A stretch of 64,000 bases of DNA from Pseudomonas sp. B33.4 (GTDB taxonomy: Bacteria; Pseudomonadota; Gammaproteobacteria; Pseudomonadales; Pseudomonadaceae). Shown here piece by piece: positions 55,364 through 64,000 of this stretch. Each line of letters starts with the position of its first letter. The first letter of the stretch is position 1. The stretch covers positions 4,641,001-4,705,000 of the forward strand of contig NZ_CP140706.1 in the NCBI RefSeq assembly GCF_034555375.1. The letters are read 5' to 3'. Below the pieces are notes generated by a model. That model saw only the letters and a list, made by a program, of their open reading frames with translations, made no database searches and was not told the origin of the DNA. A program made the translations under genes and the position numbers.

Positions 55364-56113
55364 TTAGACACTTGCCGAATAATTTTCTGAGTACGCCTTT
55401 AACACTTGGTCTGTTTTGCCATCCATACGGATTTTTCCTTTTTCAAGCCAAATTGTGCGCTCACAGAAATCACTTACCAAATCTGGTGAGTGACTCGAGA
55501 AGACCAGTATCTTCCCTTGAGTCATAAATTTTTTCATACGTTCCTGAGCTTTGTGAGCGAAATTTATGTCCCCCGCCCCCATAACCTCATCTAACAAAAG
55601 AACTTCAGGATTTATCGCGGTAGATACAGAGAATGCCAAGCGAATGAACATACCGGCAGAATAAGTCCGCACAGGATAATTCAAGAATTCACCCAGTTCC
55701 GAAAACTCCGCGATCTCCTGCATTTTGTCTTTAATCTCTCGCGGCTTCAGCCCCAACAAGAGCGCACGAATCTTTATGTTATCCCAACCCGACTGATTCA
55801 TTTCGAAACCTGTCGCAAACTCAAACATAGGACAGACATGCCCAGATGTTTGCGCGCTACCGGAAGTCGTAGGATAAATGCGAGCCATAACTTTCAGTAG
55901 AGTACTTTTACCAGCGCCGTTCAACCCGATCAGGCCGACTCGCTCGCCCCGAGTAATTGAAAGATTAACATTGGAAAGCGCGTTAATTGTGTATTCTTGA
56001 GTATTAGTCGCAGCTGGGCGGCGTAGAATAGTATTCCTTATTCTGCCTACCAAGTCAGTTCGCCCGGTAAATACGACGCTAGCATCTCGTAAAACTACAG
56101 AAATATCGCTCAT
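55364..56113 (-). CDS. wzt: Wzt-type ABC transporter ATP-binding protein, short form
   Basis: A 249-residue ATPase of the polysaccharide-export family. Walker A is GLNGAGKST near residue 62, the signature is VRTYSAGMFIRLAFSVS (the degenerate YSAGM of Wzt/TagH types), Walker B is VLLLDEVMGAGD, and the H-loop FSSHSPD. The protein ends shortly after the nucleotide-binding domain, so the C-terminal carbohydrate-binding domain of the longer Wzt proteins (E. coli O8/O9a type) is absent. Overlaps wzm by four bases. Confidence 0.92.
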   Translation of the reverse strand: MSDISVVLRDASVVFTGRTDLVGRIRNTILRRPAATNTQEYTINALSNVNLSITRGERVGLIGLNGAGKSTLLKVMARIYPTTSGSAQTSGHVCPMFEFATGFEMNQSGWDNIKIRALLLGLKPREIKDKMQEIAEFSELGEFLNYPVRTYSAGMFIRLAFSVSTAINPEVLLLDEVMGAGDINFAHKAQERMKKFMTQGKILVFSSHSPDLVSDFCERTIWLEKGKIRMDGKTDQVLKAYSENYSASV

Positions 56114-56907
56114 AGCATATAAACCACTTTCTTATCCATTTTAGATGCAAGCACCAAGCAAACAAGCCACAGAACTGATAGATAAACAGCGCAAAACATA
56201 TAATCCTGTTTCACTGCAAATGTCCCTTCCAGAATCGGAAATCTAATTACATCTACCAGGTAATACAATGGATTATATTTATAGACAAAGTCCAGACCAC
56301 GATCCTTGAGCATCGTAACGGGGAACATGATAGGCGTTACAAAAAACAGTACCTGGAAAATTCCCGTCAAGGCATGGGGCAAATCTCTAAAACGAGCAGA
56401 GAGATATGCGCTAAGTGTGATGTGCCCCAATCCAGCTATAAGAAGTATTCCAACTCCGGGCAATGCGTACAGCCACCCCATGGGATTAAAGCGATCAAAG
56501 AACAACAAAGTCCCTGCCAAAGCTACAACACCAACCAACATTACTGCAAACAGAGAAACCAGCACCCGAAACAGATATATTTGCTTCGGGAAAGAAAATT
56601 GTTTGATGTAACCTTCGGAACCTACAAACGCATATCCGCCTTCGACGAAGGAGGAAACCAAGAATCCCCAAACTATCAAGCCGCACGTGAGATAGGGAAG
56701 AAACTCTGCCATCGGTTGCTTAAGCAGTACTCCATAAACCACCCCTGCGCCTAAAACCATCATTGCAAGGTTTATAAGTATCCATAGTGGTCCGATAGCA
56801 GACCTGCGGAAGCGAGCTTTGACGTCCTGCAGCCCTAGGTATAGCCATACACGCCACTCAAGAAGCGACTTTAATGCATTGGGTAAAAAACTATTCTGAC
56901 TGATCAT
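56110..56907 (-). CDS. wzm: Wzm-type ABC transporter permease for polysaccharide export
   Basis: A 265-residue inner-membrane protein of the ABC-2 family with six hydrophobic segments (for example LWILINLAMMVLGAGVVYGV and VLVSLFAVMLVGVVALAGTL) and the conserved cytoplasmic amphipathic start SLLEWRVWLYLGLQDVKARF. With Wzt it flips the finished undecaprenyl-linked O-polysaccharide. It directly follows the acetyltransferase gene, with no gap, and its last bases overlap wzt. Confidence 0.92.
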   Translation of the reverse strand: MISQNSFLPNALKSLLEWRVWLYLGLQDVKARFRRSAIGPLWILINLAMMVLGAGVVYGVLLKQPMAEFLPYLTCGLIVWGFLVSSFVEGGYAFVGSEGYIKQFSFPKQIYLFRVLVSLFAVMLVGVVALAGTLLFFDRFNPMGWLYALPGVGILLIAGLGHITLSAYLSARFRDLPHALTGIFQVLFFVTPIMFPVTMLKDRGLDFVYKYNPLYYLVDVIRFPILEGTFAVKQDYMFCAVYLSVLWLVCLVLASKMDKKVVYML

Positions 56908-57402
56908 CTAAAGCCTATTTAGCTCAAGCACTATTAATTTACCGTTACGGGAAACTTCGTTGAAGCCCAGCTTTTCGTATAACTTAATCGCCCTGACGTT
57001 TTCTTCCAGAACTTCTAGAAATACGCTCTCAAGCGCAAGCTGCTGCCAACACGTTTCAATCAACAGTTGGCAGCCTCGCTTGATATAACCTTTACCCGCG
57101 TTGTCTGGCGCTGCAAGAAAGCGCCCGACTTCGGCGCGCTTTCTCTGCAGATCCACGCCATAAACAGCGCATTGCCCAACCAACTCACCATCTGCCGCGA
57201 TGACGAACACAAAATCATCAGACTTTTTTGAATAGGACTCGAACCACTTTACGTGACTGTCCCATTCAATGATGTTTGAGTTAATAAACCACCGGCGGTT
57301 TTCGTCTCGGTTTCGCCAGTCCAGGGTCGACTGTAAATCAGCCACCTCCAGTAGACGGATCTCGACGACTTCATCAGATGTTGAGTGGAGGGTAGGTTTC
57401 AT
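56908..57402 (-). CDS. GNAT-family N-acetyltransferase for an amino sugar
   Basis: A 164-residue acetyltransferase of the RimJ/PseH-like GNAT group. The acetyl-CoA loop is seen in GRFLAAPDNAGKGYIKRGCQ near residue 93, and NVRAIKLYEKLGFNEV near 135 is the typical end. Its start overlaps the aminotransferase stop by four bases. This coupling suggests that it acetylates the amino sugar made by that enzyme, as in dTDP-Fuc4NAc or Qui4NAc synthesis. The exact sugar is unknown. Confidence 0.85.
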   Translation of the reverse strand: MKPTLHSTSDEVVEIRLLEVADLQSTLDWRNRDENRRWFINSNIIEWDSHVKWFESYSKKSDDFVFVIAADGELVGQCAVYGVDLQRKRAEVGRFLAAPDNAGKGYIKRGCQLLIETCWQQLALESVFLEVLEENVRAIKLYEKLGFNEVSRNGKLIVLELNRL

Positions 57403-58526
57403 TTTGCGTACTTGGCTACCAATTGAGATACGGTGTCTACATCGGCCTTACTGAGGCCCATGTGTACCGGGAGCGAGATAATTTCCTGGGATGCCAATGC
57501 TGCCTTAGGGCAGGTGCCATTACCATGCGCATACATACGATACTCCGTGTTATCACGGTAATGTACGCCTGGGTATACCTGGTGTTCATTGAGGGCCAGC
57601 ATCAGCTCTTCACGGTTTTTGACACGAATTTGCACAAGGTGAGTCGACGACTCACATTCTGGATTAATTTCAATAAAGCGTACTTTATCGTTACCTTCCA
57701 GGTTTTCGCGATACCACTTGGCGAGCTGGCGACGGTAAGCGTTATCACGATCCAGGTACTTCAATGCAACCAGGCCCATGACAGCCATGATCGAGTTGCC
57801 GTGGTATTTGAAGCCGACTTCTTCAACATCGTACATCCACTTGTACGCGCCCTGAGCGGCAGTACGAGCGTAAGTATCCTTGTTGATACCTAACCAGCTC
57901 ATCTTGCGTACGCGCTCGTCATCTTCCGCATTTTTGAAGCAGATCATGCCCGAATCGGCTGTTGCCAGGTTTTTTACAGCCTGGAAGCTGAACACCACTA
58001 CGTCCGCTTCTGGGCATACATGACGCCCATTGATGCGAGTACCCGACATGTGGGCAGCGTCTAGAATCAAAGCAATGTTACGTGCTTTGCAAATTTCCAG
58101 GATTTTCGAGTATTGACCGACGTTGCCACCAATACCTACGAAAATCAGCGCCTTGGTCTTGTCGGTGATGCGCTGCTCTACGCTGACAGGGTCCAGACAC
58201 AGCGACTCGTCAACATCTGCGAATACTGGTGTCAGGCCTGCGCAGAGAATGGCGTGGTTGGTCGATACGAAAGTCAGTGGAGTCGTAATGACTTCTGCAT
58301 CATCGCCCCATCCATTTTTTGTCTTGAGCAAGCGGAAAGCCAGTTCCAGACCTACGGTGTTCGACGAAAGAAAATGTGCGTGCGGCAGCCCGGTATAGGA
58401 CTTCCATGCTTCTTCCATCTCAACAGTTTTAAAACCTAACCCAGTCCAGCCTTTCTCAAGACATTCACGAATACCTTCAAGGCATTCGTCGACACGAAAT
58501 TTAGGTACAAACAGTTGAATTGACAT
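57399..58526 (-). CDS. DegT/DnrJ/EryC1/StrS-family sugar aminotransferase
   Basis: A 375-residue PLP enzyme. The lysine forming the internal aldimine is in VVVFSFQAVKNLATADSG near residue 185; the cofactor-binding aspartate is in LILDAAHMSGT near 155. The N-terminal region has FLSSNTVGLELAFRLL near 52. It transaminates a keto-sugar nucleotide, most likely the 4-keto-6-deoxyhexose made by RmlB, but a 3-keto sugar is possible. It follows rmlA by about 100 bp, and the linked acetyltransferase supports an N-acetylated product. Confidence 0.9.
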   Translation of the reverse strand: MSIQLFVPKFRVDECLEGIRECLEKGWTGLGFKTVEMEEAWKSYTGLPHAHFLSSNTVGLELAFRLLKTKNGWGDDAEVITTPLTFVSTNHAILCAGLTPVFADVDESLCLDPVSVEQRITDKTKALIFVGIGGNVGQYSKILEICKARNIALILDAAHMSGTRINGRHVCPEADVVVFSFQAVKNLATADSGMICFKNAEDDERVRKMSWLGINKDTYARTAAQGAYKWMYDVEEVGFKYHGNSIMAVMGLVALKYLDRDNAYRRQLAKWYRENLEGNDKVRFIEINPECESSTHLVQIRVKNREELMLALNEHQVYPGVHYRDNTEYRMYAHGNGTCPKAALASQEIISLPVHMGLSKADVDTVSQLVAKYAK

Positions 58527-58630
58527 GTATTTAGCCTCGAATCACAAGTGCTGTGCGGTTTAAATTTTTATCCAATTACATCTTTTTTTGCAGAAAGGCC
58601 CGGAGTTAACCTGGCCAACTGCGGGCAAAA

Positions 58631-59518
58631 TCAATGACTCTCGTGTTCCAAGAGGCGCTTGAGATACTTTCCGTAGCCGTTTTTGATTAATGGCATGGCT
58701 AACGCGAGCAACTGCTCGTCCGATATCCATCCCTTTCGCCATGCCAACTCTTCAGGGCATGCGACCTTAAGGCCTTGCCGGTTTTCCAGGGTCGCAATGA
58801 AATGACTCGCCTCTAGCAGAGACTCATGAGTCCCTGTATCCAGCCAGGCATATCCCCTTCCCATGATTTCTACCGAGAGGTTGTTACGCTCCAGATAGAC
58901 TCGGTTCACATCCGTGATTTCCAACTCGCCACGCTCAGAGGGTTTGATACTTTTGGCAATTTCGACGACATTTGCATCGTAAAAATAAAGGCCGGTCACG
59001 GCGTAGCTGGATTTAGGCTCTGCCGGTTTTTCTTCCAGACTGATAGCTTTGCCCGACTTGTCAAACTCAACCACGCCATAGCGCTCAGGGTCATTCACGT
59101 GATATGCAAAGACACTTGCACCGCTGTCACGCTGCATGGCATTTGCCAAAAGTTCCTGGAAGTCGTGTCCATGATAGATGTTGTCGCCCAGCACCAAAGC
59201 ACACGCATTACCGTCGAGAAATTCCTCGCCAATAATAAATGCCTGGGCTAAGCCATCCGGTGACGGCTGAACCGCATAACTCAGATTGATTCCCCACTTG
59301 GCACCGTCACCCAAAAGCTGCTCGAAGCGAGGGGTATCCTGTGGCGTGGAGATAATCAATATATCTCTGATCCCTGCCAGCATTAATGTGCTGAGAGGAT
59401 AATAAATCATCGGCTTATCAAAAACCGGAAGCAACTGCTTCGATATTGCGAGTGTTGCTGGATGCAGACGCGTACCAGAACCACCCGCTAGAATTATACC
59501 TTTACGATACATAATCAT
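58631..59518 (-). CDS. rmlA: RmlA, glucose-1-phosphate thymidylyltransferase
   Basis: A 295-residue nucleotidyltransferase making dTDP-glucose from dTTP and glucose 1-phosphate. The signature is [20 protein letters not shown] at the N-terminus, followed by [20 protein letters not shown] and [13 protein letters not shown] near 110. Start 59518 (ATGATTATG) overlaps the rmlD stop by four bases. It is the feedback-regulated first enzyme of the dTDP-6-deoxyhexose pathway. Confidence 0.96.
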   Translation of the reverse strand: MIMYRKGIILAGGSGTRLHPATLAISKQLLPVFDKPMIYYPLSTLMLAGIRDILIISTPQDTPRFEQLLGDGAKWGINLSYAVQPSPDGLAQAFIIGEEFLDGNACALVLGDNIYHGHDFQELLANAMQRDSGASVFAYHVNDPERYGVVEFDKSGKAISLEEKPAEPKSSYAVTGLYFYDANVVEIAKSIKPSERGELEITDVNRVYLERNNLSVEIMGRGYAWLDTGTHESLLEASHFIATLENRQGLKVACPEELAWRKGWISDEQLLALAMPLIKNGYGKYLKRLLEHESH

Positions 59519-60414
59519 CCCTGCCTGGCCATATCAGAAAGCGTTCTTTTTACATAAGTCTTCCAATCCGGAATATTTATATTGAACGCATTTTGAATTT
59601 TACTATTGTCCAGTCTTGAGCTTTTCGGCCGGACTGCTTTCGTAGGATACTCAGAACCACTCACAGCACGTATATCGTGCTCTGTACAGTTAAGAGGAAT
59701 CCCTAGATTTAATGCCTCTGAAACCAAATAGCGGGCATACTCATACCAGCTCGCATACCCCGAAGAAACCAAATGGTACGTACCACTAAGAGCCTCGGCC
59801 CCCGTACCATTCAGAATTCGATATAGGCAAAGCACGGTAGCATCCGCAACGAGCGAAGCACTCGTCGGCGCACCGGCTTGATCATCCACGACCGAGAATT
59901 CTGACTTGGTTGCCGCGAGGTTCAATATTGTTTTTGCAAAATTTCGCCCCCGCGTGGAATAAACCCAGCTGGTTCTAAGTAAAAGATGATTGCAGCCACT
60001 ACTAACAACCGCACCCTCGCCCAATGCTTTGGACCTACCATATGCATTCAACGGATCAGGGGCATCAGTCTCTCTGTAGGGAAGTTCGGAGGCGCCGTTA
60101 AAAACATAATCGGTTGAATAATGTACAAGCCACGCATTATTCTCCGCCGCGTAGTCAGCCAGCACTTTCACCAAATGAAAGTTAATTGCCTGCGCGTCAT
60201 CTTCGCAGGTCTCTGCCAGCTCAACGGCGTTATAGGCAGCCGCATTGACAATAACGTCGGGGCGTTCTTGACGAAGATAGTCCGACACAGCATCTAAATC
60301 AGCCAGGTCAAGTTTACTTCGATCGCTAGCCACAACGTTCCCAAGCAAAGGCAGGGAACGCTGCAACTCCCAGCCTACTTGTCCGTAACTTCCAAATAAA
60401 ACAATTTTCTTCAT
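59515..60414 (-). CDS. rmlD: RmlD, dTDP-4-dehydrorhamnose reductase
   Basis: A 299-residue SDR reductase. NAD(P) binding is in [20 protein letters not shown] at the N-terminus, and the active-site tyrosine-lysine is in [12 protein letters not shown] near 128 after [10 protein letters not shown] near 105. It produces dTDP-L-rhamnose from the keto intermediate, which needs the RmlC epimerase, whose gene is not found in this window. It is coupled to rmlB and rmlA by four-base overlaps. Confidence 0.93.
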   Translation of the reverse strand: MKKIVLFGSYGQVGWELQRSLPLLGNVVASDRSKLDLADLDAVSDYLRQERPDVIVNAAAYNAVELAETCEDDAQAINFHLVKVLADYAAENNAWLVHYSTDYVFNGASELPYRETDAPDPLNAYGRSKALGEGAVVSSGCNHLLLRTSWVYSTRGRNFAKTILNLAATKSEFSVVDDQAGAPTSASLVADATVLCLYRILNGTGAEALSGTYHLVSSGYASWYEYARYLVSEALNLGIPLNCTEHDIRAVSGSEYPTKAVRPKSSRLDNSKIQNAFNINIPDWKTYVKRTLSDMARQG

Positions 60415-61469
60415 GTGTACTGCCTGCTTACCCAATCACGATAAGCTCCGCTAGTGACATTACCTACCCACACCTGATTATCGAGATACCACTCGACAGT
60501 CTTCCGGATACCGGTCTCGAATGTTTCCGCCGGTTTCCAACCCAACTCACGCTCAAGTTTCCGAGCATCAATGGCATAACGACGATCGTGACCCGGGCGA
60601 TCGGTAACATAAGCGATCTGCTGGTGGTAAGGTTGGCCATCATCGCGGGGGCGCAACTCGTCGAGCAAACCGCAAACGGTGTGAACGATGTCGAGATTAG
60701 GCTTCTCGTTCCAGCCGCCTACGTTGTAGGTCTCTCCGAGCAAACCAGCTTCAAGTACGCGGCGAATAGCACTGCAGTGGTCTTTGACGTAGAGCCAATC
60801 GCGAATTTGCTGGCCGTCGCCATATACCGGCAGAGACTTACCGGCAAGGGCGTTGACGATGATCAACGGAATAAGCTTTTCCGGAAAATGGTACGGACCG
60901 TAGTTGTTCGAGCAGTTGGTCGTCAGAACAGGCAAGCCATAGGTGTGGTGGTAAGCACGCACCAAGTGGTCACTTGCAGCCTTGCTCGCCGAATAGGGAC
61001 TGTTCGGTTCGTACTGATGGGTCTCGGTGAACGCGGGATCATCTTTTGCCAGCGACCCATAAACCTCATCGGTGGAAACATGCAGGAAGCGGAACGCCTC
61101 TTTGGCGCCCTGTTCGAGCCCCCCCCAATAAGCGCGCACTGCTTCCAATAGTCGGAACGTCCCGACAATATTGGTTTCGATGAAATCTTCCGGACCGTGA
61201 ATTGACCGGTCGACGTGGGATTCAGCGGCGAAATTGAGGATCGCACGAGGCTGGTGCTCATTTAGCAAGCGTGTTACCAGCGCACTATCACCGATATCGC
61301 CCTGCACAAATACATGCCGCGCATCCCCGTCCAGACTTGCCAGGCTTTCCAGGTTCCCGGCGTAGGTCAGCTTGTCCAGGTTGATTACCTGTTCATCCGA
61401 CTGCGCCAGCCAGTCCAGTACAAAGTTCGCCCCGATAAAACCGGCACCGCCGGTGACTAAGATGGTCAT
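60411..61469 (-). CDS. rmlB: RmlB, dTDP-glucose 4,6-dehydratase
   Basis: A 352-residue SDR dehydratase converting dTDP-glucose to dTDP-4-keto-6-deoxyglucose. Visible are [20 protein letters not shown] at the start, [20 protein letters not shown] near 130, and [20 protein letters not shown] with the active tyrosine and lysine near 165. The keto product can feed both RmlD (through RmlC) and the aminotransferase downstream. The gene starts the rmlBDA group, five bases after the glycosyltransferase gene. Confidence 0.96.
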   Translation of the reverse strand: MTILVTGGAGFIGANFVLDWLAQSDEQVINLDKLTYAGNLESLASLDGDARHVFVQGDIGDSALVTRLLNEHQPRAILNFAAESHVDRSIHGPEDFIETNIVGTFRLLEAVRAYWGGLEQGAKEAFRFLHVSTDEVYGSLAKDDPAFTETHQYEPNSPYSASKAASDHLVRAYHHTYGLPVLTTNCSNNYGPYHFPEKLIPLIIVNALAGKSLPVYGDGQQIRDWLYVKDHCSAIRRVLEAGLLGETYNVGGWNEKPNLDIVHTVCGLLDELRPRDDGQPYHQQIAYVTDRPGHDRRYAIDARKLERELGWKPAETFETGIRKTVEWYLDNQVWVGNVTSGAYRDWVSRQYT

Positions 61470-61473
61470 AAAT

Positions 61474-62454
61474 TTAGATCTTTTTCAGTAGAACCACGAG
61501 AATAAGCCCCAGGTTTCCAAAAAACGTCTGCCGGTATATACCGGCCCGCTGAAAACCCAGGATTCTTGAAAAGAGTTTCTGAGTACGTGCTTTTTTGAAT
61601 TGAGTAAGAGTCACCTGATGCTCAGGACTCAAGCGATGATACATCGCTTCTAGCGCATTGATGATCTGATCATTCCACCTGCAGAATAGGCCTTGAAAAA
61701 TCAGTGGCAAACGCTTGAGGCGCGCAGACCAACCTGAGTTCCCACCAATCAGGTTTTCCTCATGCTGGCGATAAAGGAGCATGGGCTCAGGATCGTAATG
61801 AACCTCGCCACCCGCTCCGGAAACAAGAAGGTAAGCCCACCAATCGTGGCATGGAACATCGACGCGATCACCCGCCTCTAGCAACAGGTCGCGCGCAGCC
61901 CGGTTAAAGACCATGGTGTTGCCGCCACCAATACTCTGAACCAGCGCATTTGAGAAATGGGGAGGAAGACTAAAACGTGGTGAATACCCGCACGAGACAC
62001 CCGACTCGCCAATCAGCTCGGTACGACCACAGTAGAGAGCCGGGACCTGATCGGGTACTCCCTGTAACCACGCAAGCGCCTTCTCGAGCTTTGCATCCTT
62101 CCATATATCGTCCTGATCCGACCAGGCAAAAAAATCTGCCTCGATATCAGCTCGACTGGCCAAGGACAGGAAATTGGCTACAAACCCTCTCTTGGGACCT
62201 TTCGATACCTGGACGCGATCCGCCCCCATTTCAGTACGAAATGTTTCCAAAATTTCTAGAGTTTGGTCTTGAGAGCCGTCGTCGGAAACATAAAGCGTCC
62301 AGTTGCGATAAGTTTGACGTTCAAGTGAGTCGAGTTGCTCAGCAAGAAATGATGCACCGTTGTATGTACACATAAGAATTGCGACATTCGCAATGTGCTC
62401 GCCAGCTACCTGGACGGCATTATCTGTACCAAAACACTGGCTGGAAACCGTCAC
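61474..62454 (-). CDS. Glycosyltransferase family 2, rhamnosyltransferase-like
   Basis: A 326-residue GT-A enzyme. Motifs are [20 protein letters not shown] near residue 24, [14 protein letters not shown] near 55, and [20 protein letters not shown] near 110, with DxD in [26 protein letters not shown] lies near 200. This pattern is seen in transferases adding L-rhamnose to O-antigen units. The C-terminus ends in a hydrophobic stretch ([13 protein letters not shown]) that may touch the membrane. It is placed just upstream of rmlB, which agrees with a rhamnose or deoxy-sugar donor. Confidence 0.87.
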   Translation of the reverse strand: MTVSSQCFGTDNAVQVAGEHIANVAILMCTYNGASFLAEQLDSLERQTYRNWTLYVSDDGSQDQTLEILETFRTEMGADRVQVSKGPKRGFVANFLSLASRADIEADFFAWSDQDDIWKDAKLEKALAWLQGVPDQVPALYCGRTELIGESGVSCGYSPRFSLPPHFSNALVQSIGGGNTMVFNRAARDLLLEAGDRVDVPCHDWWAYLLVSGAGGEVHYDPEPMLLYRQHEENLIGGNSGWSARLKRLPLIFQGLFCRWNDQIINALEAMYHRLSPEHQVTLTQFKKARTQKLFSRILGFQRAGIYRQTFFGNLGLILVVLLKKI

Positions 62455-62932
62455 AAAATCCCTCTTTGCACGAACCGTCGCCCCAAGAAGGCGCCCATCA
62501 CTAATAAAAAAAACACCAGATCTTTGCTTTTGCTCTTACCGTCCGATTGCGCATTCTACATCAATTGACGCGCCTCACACCCAAAAAAGCGACGACAGCC
62601 ACGGCTGCTCTAGCCTGTCGCCGAGCTAGGCATAACTGCATCCAAGAGATGTAAAACGGAAGATGGAGACATGATGACAGCGCAGGATTCCCCAGGTGAA
62701 GAAACGGGTTATCTGCGAGAAAAAGACACCCCATAGATGCCATATAGCCATCATCAAGGAAAACAGAGCTACTGGCACGATGAGCACAAACGACTACCGA
62801 GTAGCTAAAACCGCGTCATCACTGCGCCCTTTGAAAAGCCCTAAAACAGAAGAGCCCACACCTGCACAAATGTGCTGCACAAGGCAAAATAGAACAGGCC
62901 CCGATCGTCAACAGCAATGATAGAACAAACTA
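62455..62932. other. Intergenic region in the O-antigen locus
   Basis: A 478 bp stretch with no convincing gene. It holds a hairpin (62583-62622) and, on the minus strand, AATTGATGTAGAATGCG near 62550, a possible extended -10 promoter for the glycosyltransferase-rmlBDA genes. Several short open frames are present but have no known-protein character. Confidence 0.45.
62583..62622 (-). terminator. Candidate rho-independent terminator or attenuator
   Basis: On the minus strand GGCGACAG pairs imperfectly with CTGTCGTCGC across a loop and is followed by TTTTTTGGG (A-run at 62583-62588). It lies between two glycosyltransferase genes on the same strand and would separate their transcripts. Confidence 0.6.
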
Positions 62933-63853
62933 TCAGGCTTTACTCATCACCAACATCATTACCCAACAAACAATGAAAAATAACACTTTATCGCGAACAC
63001 GACGTCGACAATGCCACGCACTAAAAGAAAGCTTAAACAATTGCGAGCGGCTCAACGAAAACCAACTTGATACAAAGGGACTAGCATCGCGCCCAATTAA
63101 CCGGGCGATTAACTGCACTTGACCAAACCACCAGCCATTATTAATAGTTTTATAACGAACCACCAAAGAGCGCAATCCGGTATTGGCGCCTACCTGATTA
63201 CTATCATGTTGACGATAATCCATGGAAGGTATCGGATCAATGAACCATCGATATCCATGACTACGCGCATACGCGTAGAAAAACCAATCATGCAGACTTA
63301 CGCCTTGCAAGGCATCCCAATTGGTCAGTACCGACAGCTTAATCGATTCTAACAATCGACGGGTCAAAACATAAGTACAACCCGGGCCAGCCGCTTCAAA
63401 CAGATAATCCCATGCAACTTGGGGTTGCGCCTTATCCAGCAACCTTGTCTTACCATCCAGCCAGAAGGCCGTGACATTACTGGAGTATGCATCAGACCGC
63501 TGCTGCTCAAGCAGAGACACCGCACGCTGAAGCTTATCCGCGTACCAGATATCATCCTGATCAGCGAAAGCAAAAAACTCAAAATTGCCGACATCAACAT
63601 CGCGTATCAATCGAAAGAAATTGCGAGATGCACCACCAAATCGCCCTACGGACGGCAACAGGATGACATTAGATAGGTTAGTTGCAAGCCTCGCACACCA
63701 TGCTTCAGTTCCGTCTGTCGAGGTATCCACACTGATATATATAGTAACTTCAACCCCAGACTGCTCAAGAATCGAAGCCACCTGATCCTCGATCCACCGC
63801 ATTCCATTATAAGCTGCTAGCAAAACCGCAACTTTTGGTAATTTCACAGTCAT
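62933..63853 (-). CDS. Glycosyltransferase family 2, rhamnosyltransferase-like
   Basis: A 306-residue GT-A enzyme similar in layout to the one at 61474: VAVLLAAYNGMRWIEDQVAS near residue 8, YISVDTSTDGTEAW near 39, FFAFADQDDIWYADKLQRAV near 95 and LHDWFFYAYARSHGYRWFID near 188. Two glycosyltransferases of the same subgroup suggest two linkages of the same sugar class. The C-terminus is basic and hydrophobic (RDKVLFFIVCWVMMLVMSKA), perhaps membrane-associated. It is the last complete gene; upstream the locus continues outside the window. Confidence 0.86.
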   Translation of the reverse strand: MTVKLPKVAVLLAAYNGMRWIEDQVASILEQSGVEVTIYISVDTSTDGTEAWCARLATNLSNVILLPSVGRFGGASRNFFRLIRDVDVGNFEFFAFADQDDIWYADKLQRAVSLLEQQRSDAYSSNVTAFWLDGKTRLLDKAQPQVAWDYLFEAAGPGCTYVLTRRLLESIKLSVLTNWDALQGVSLHDWFFYAYARSHGYRWFIDPIPSMDYRQHDSNQVGANTGLRSLVVRYKTINNGWWFGQVQLIARLIGRDASPFVSSWFSLSRSQLFKLSFSAWHCRRRVRDKVLFFIVCWVMMLVMSKA

Positions 63854-64000
63854 GCCATCCCACTTGTAGCGTTCAGCTCGGAAACCAAAAAAATTAAACT
63901 GCAGTCAACCGAGAGGACCTACAGCCTGCCTGCCTTAACCCGCCAGAAACGGCCCGTTTAGATCGAGTGACACAGCTCTACAAATGAAATGCTTTAACTC
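63854..64000. other. End of window, no gene seen
   Basis: 147 bp upstream of the last glycosyltransferase gene. Nothing recognisable as a gene. It may hold the promoter for that gene, with an AT-rich stretch near 63885-63900. Confidence 0.3.

Noticed and set aside
62561..62920. Short open frames in the 62455-62932 gap
   Set aside because: They lack ribosome sites, hydrophobic or domain signatures and compatible codon use, and overlap the hairpin region.

Overview
The window is chromosomal DNA of a fluorescent-group Pseudomonas. Three things point there: the set of core genes (oprI, ohrR-ohr, efp-earP with an arginine-32 type EF-P, cysB, a DUF1127 gene, kdpFABCDE, and comEA-wbpM-wbpL), the high GC codon use, and many palindromic repeats built on GGGAGCGAGCCTGCTCGCGA or TAGGAGCTGCCGAAGGCTGC. 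The gene order from ohrR to the chemotaxis receptor also resembles, from memory, the P. aeruginosa region holding ohrR, ohr, efp, oprI, tesA and mltF2. No phage, transposase, CRISPR array, tRNA or rRNA was recognised.

Region 1 (1-18.4 kb) holds housekeeping and regulatory genes. They include a class II DAHP synthase, a YcaQ-type DNA glycosylase, three LysR regulators (one is CysB), organic peroxide defence (OhrR/Ohr), EF-P with its rhamnosyltransferase EarP, a GreA/GreB-like protein, a stress protein, a 5'-nucleotidase, a PanE-like reductase, a thioredoxin-like protein, a degenerate PilZ protein, a class I DAHP synthase, and the lipoprotein OprI beside an L,D-transpeptidase.

Region 2 (18.4-32.3 kb) holds envelope and general functions: the lipase TesA divergent from an ABC transporter of the YbbA/YbbP type, GreB, DoxX, an MltF-like lytic transglycosylase, a TatD nuclease, a chemotaxis receptor, an Mpo1-like membrane protein, a thioesterase, a CHAD protein, a small lipoprotein and a patatin-like phospholipase. 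Region 3 (32.3-40.5 kb) is the complete kdpFABCDE potassium uptake operon with its sensor and regulator, interrupted by two palindromic elements. Region 4 (40.9-45.4 kb) has an ethanolamine permease, a TetR regulator, a FabF-like ketosynthase and a short-chain dehydrogenase.

Region 5 (45.6-64 kb, all on the minus strand) is a lipopolysaccharide O-polysaccharide locus. It ends in the conserved wbpV-wbpL-wbpM-comEA block, which should make UDP-QuiNAc-type sugar and load it on undecaprenyl phosphate. The upstream part has rmlBDA (dTDP-4-keto-6-deoxyhexose and reductase), an aminotransferase and N-acetyltransferase for an amino sugar, a Wzm/Wzt exporter, and five genes for chain assembly. No Wzx or Wzy is present, so the polymer is probably finished in the cytoplasm and exported by the ABC transporter. 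The middle of this locus is visibly richer in A and T and looks acquired. Its most interesting feature is a run of three adjacent genes (50.3-55.4 kb) that share modules: two proteins carry the same uncharacterised C-terminal domain, and two carry the same glycosyltransferase-like domain, while the Wzt subunit lacks the usual C-terminal polysaccharide-binding domain.
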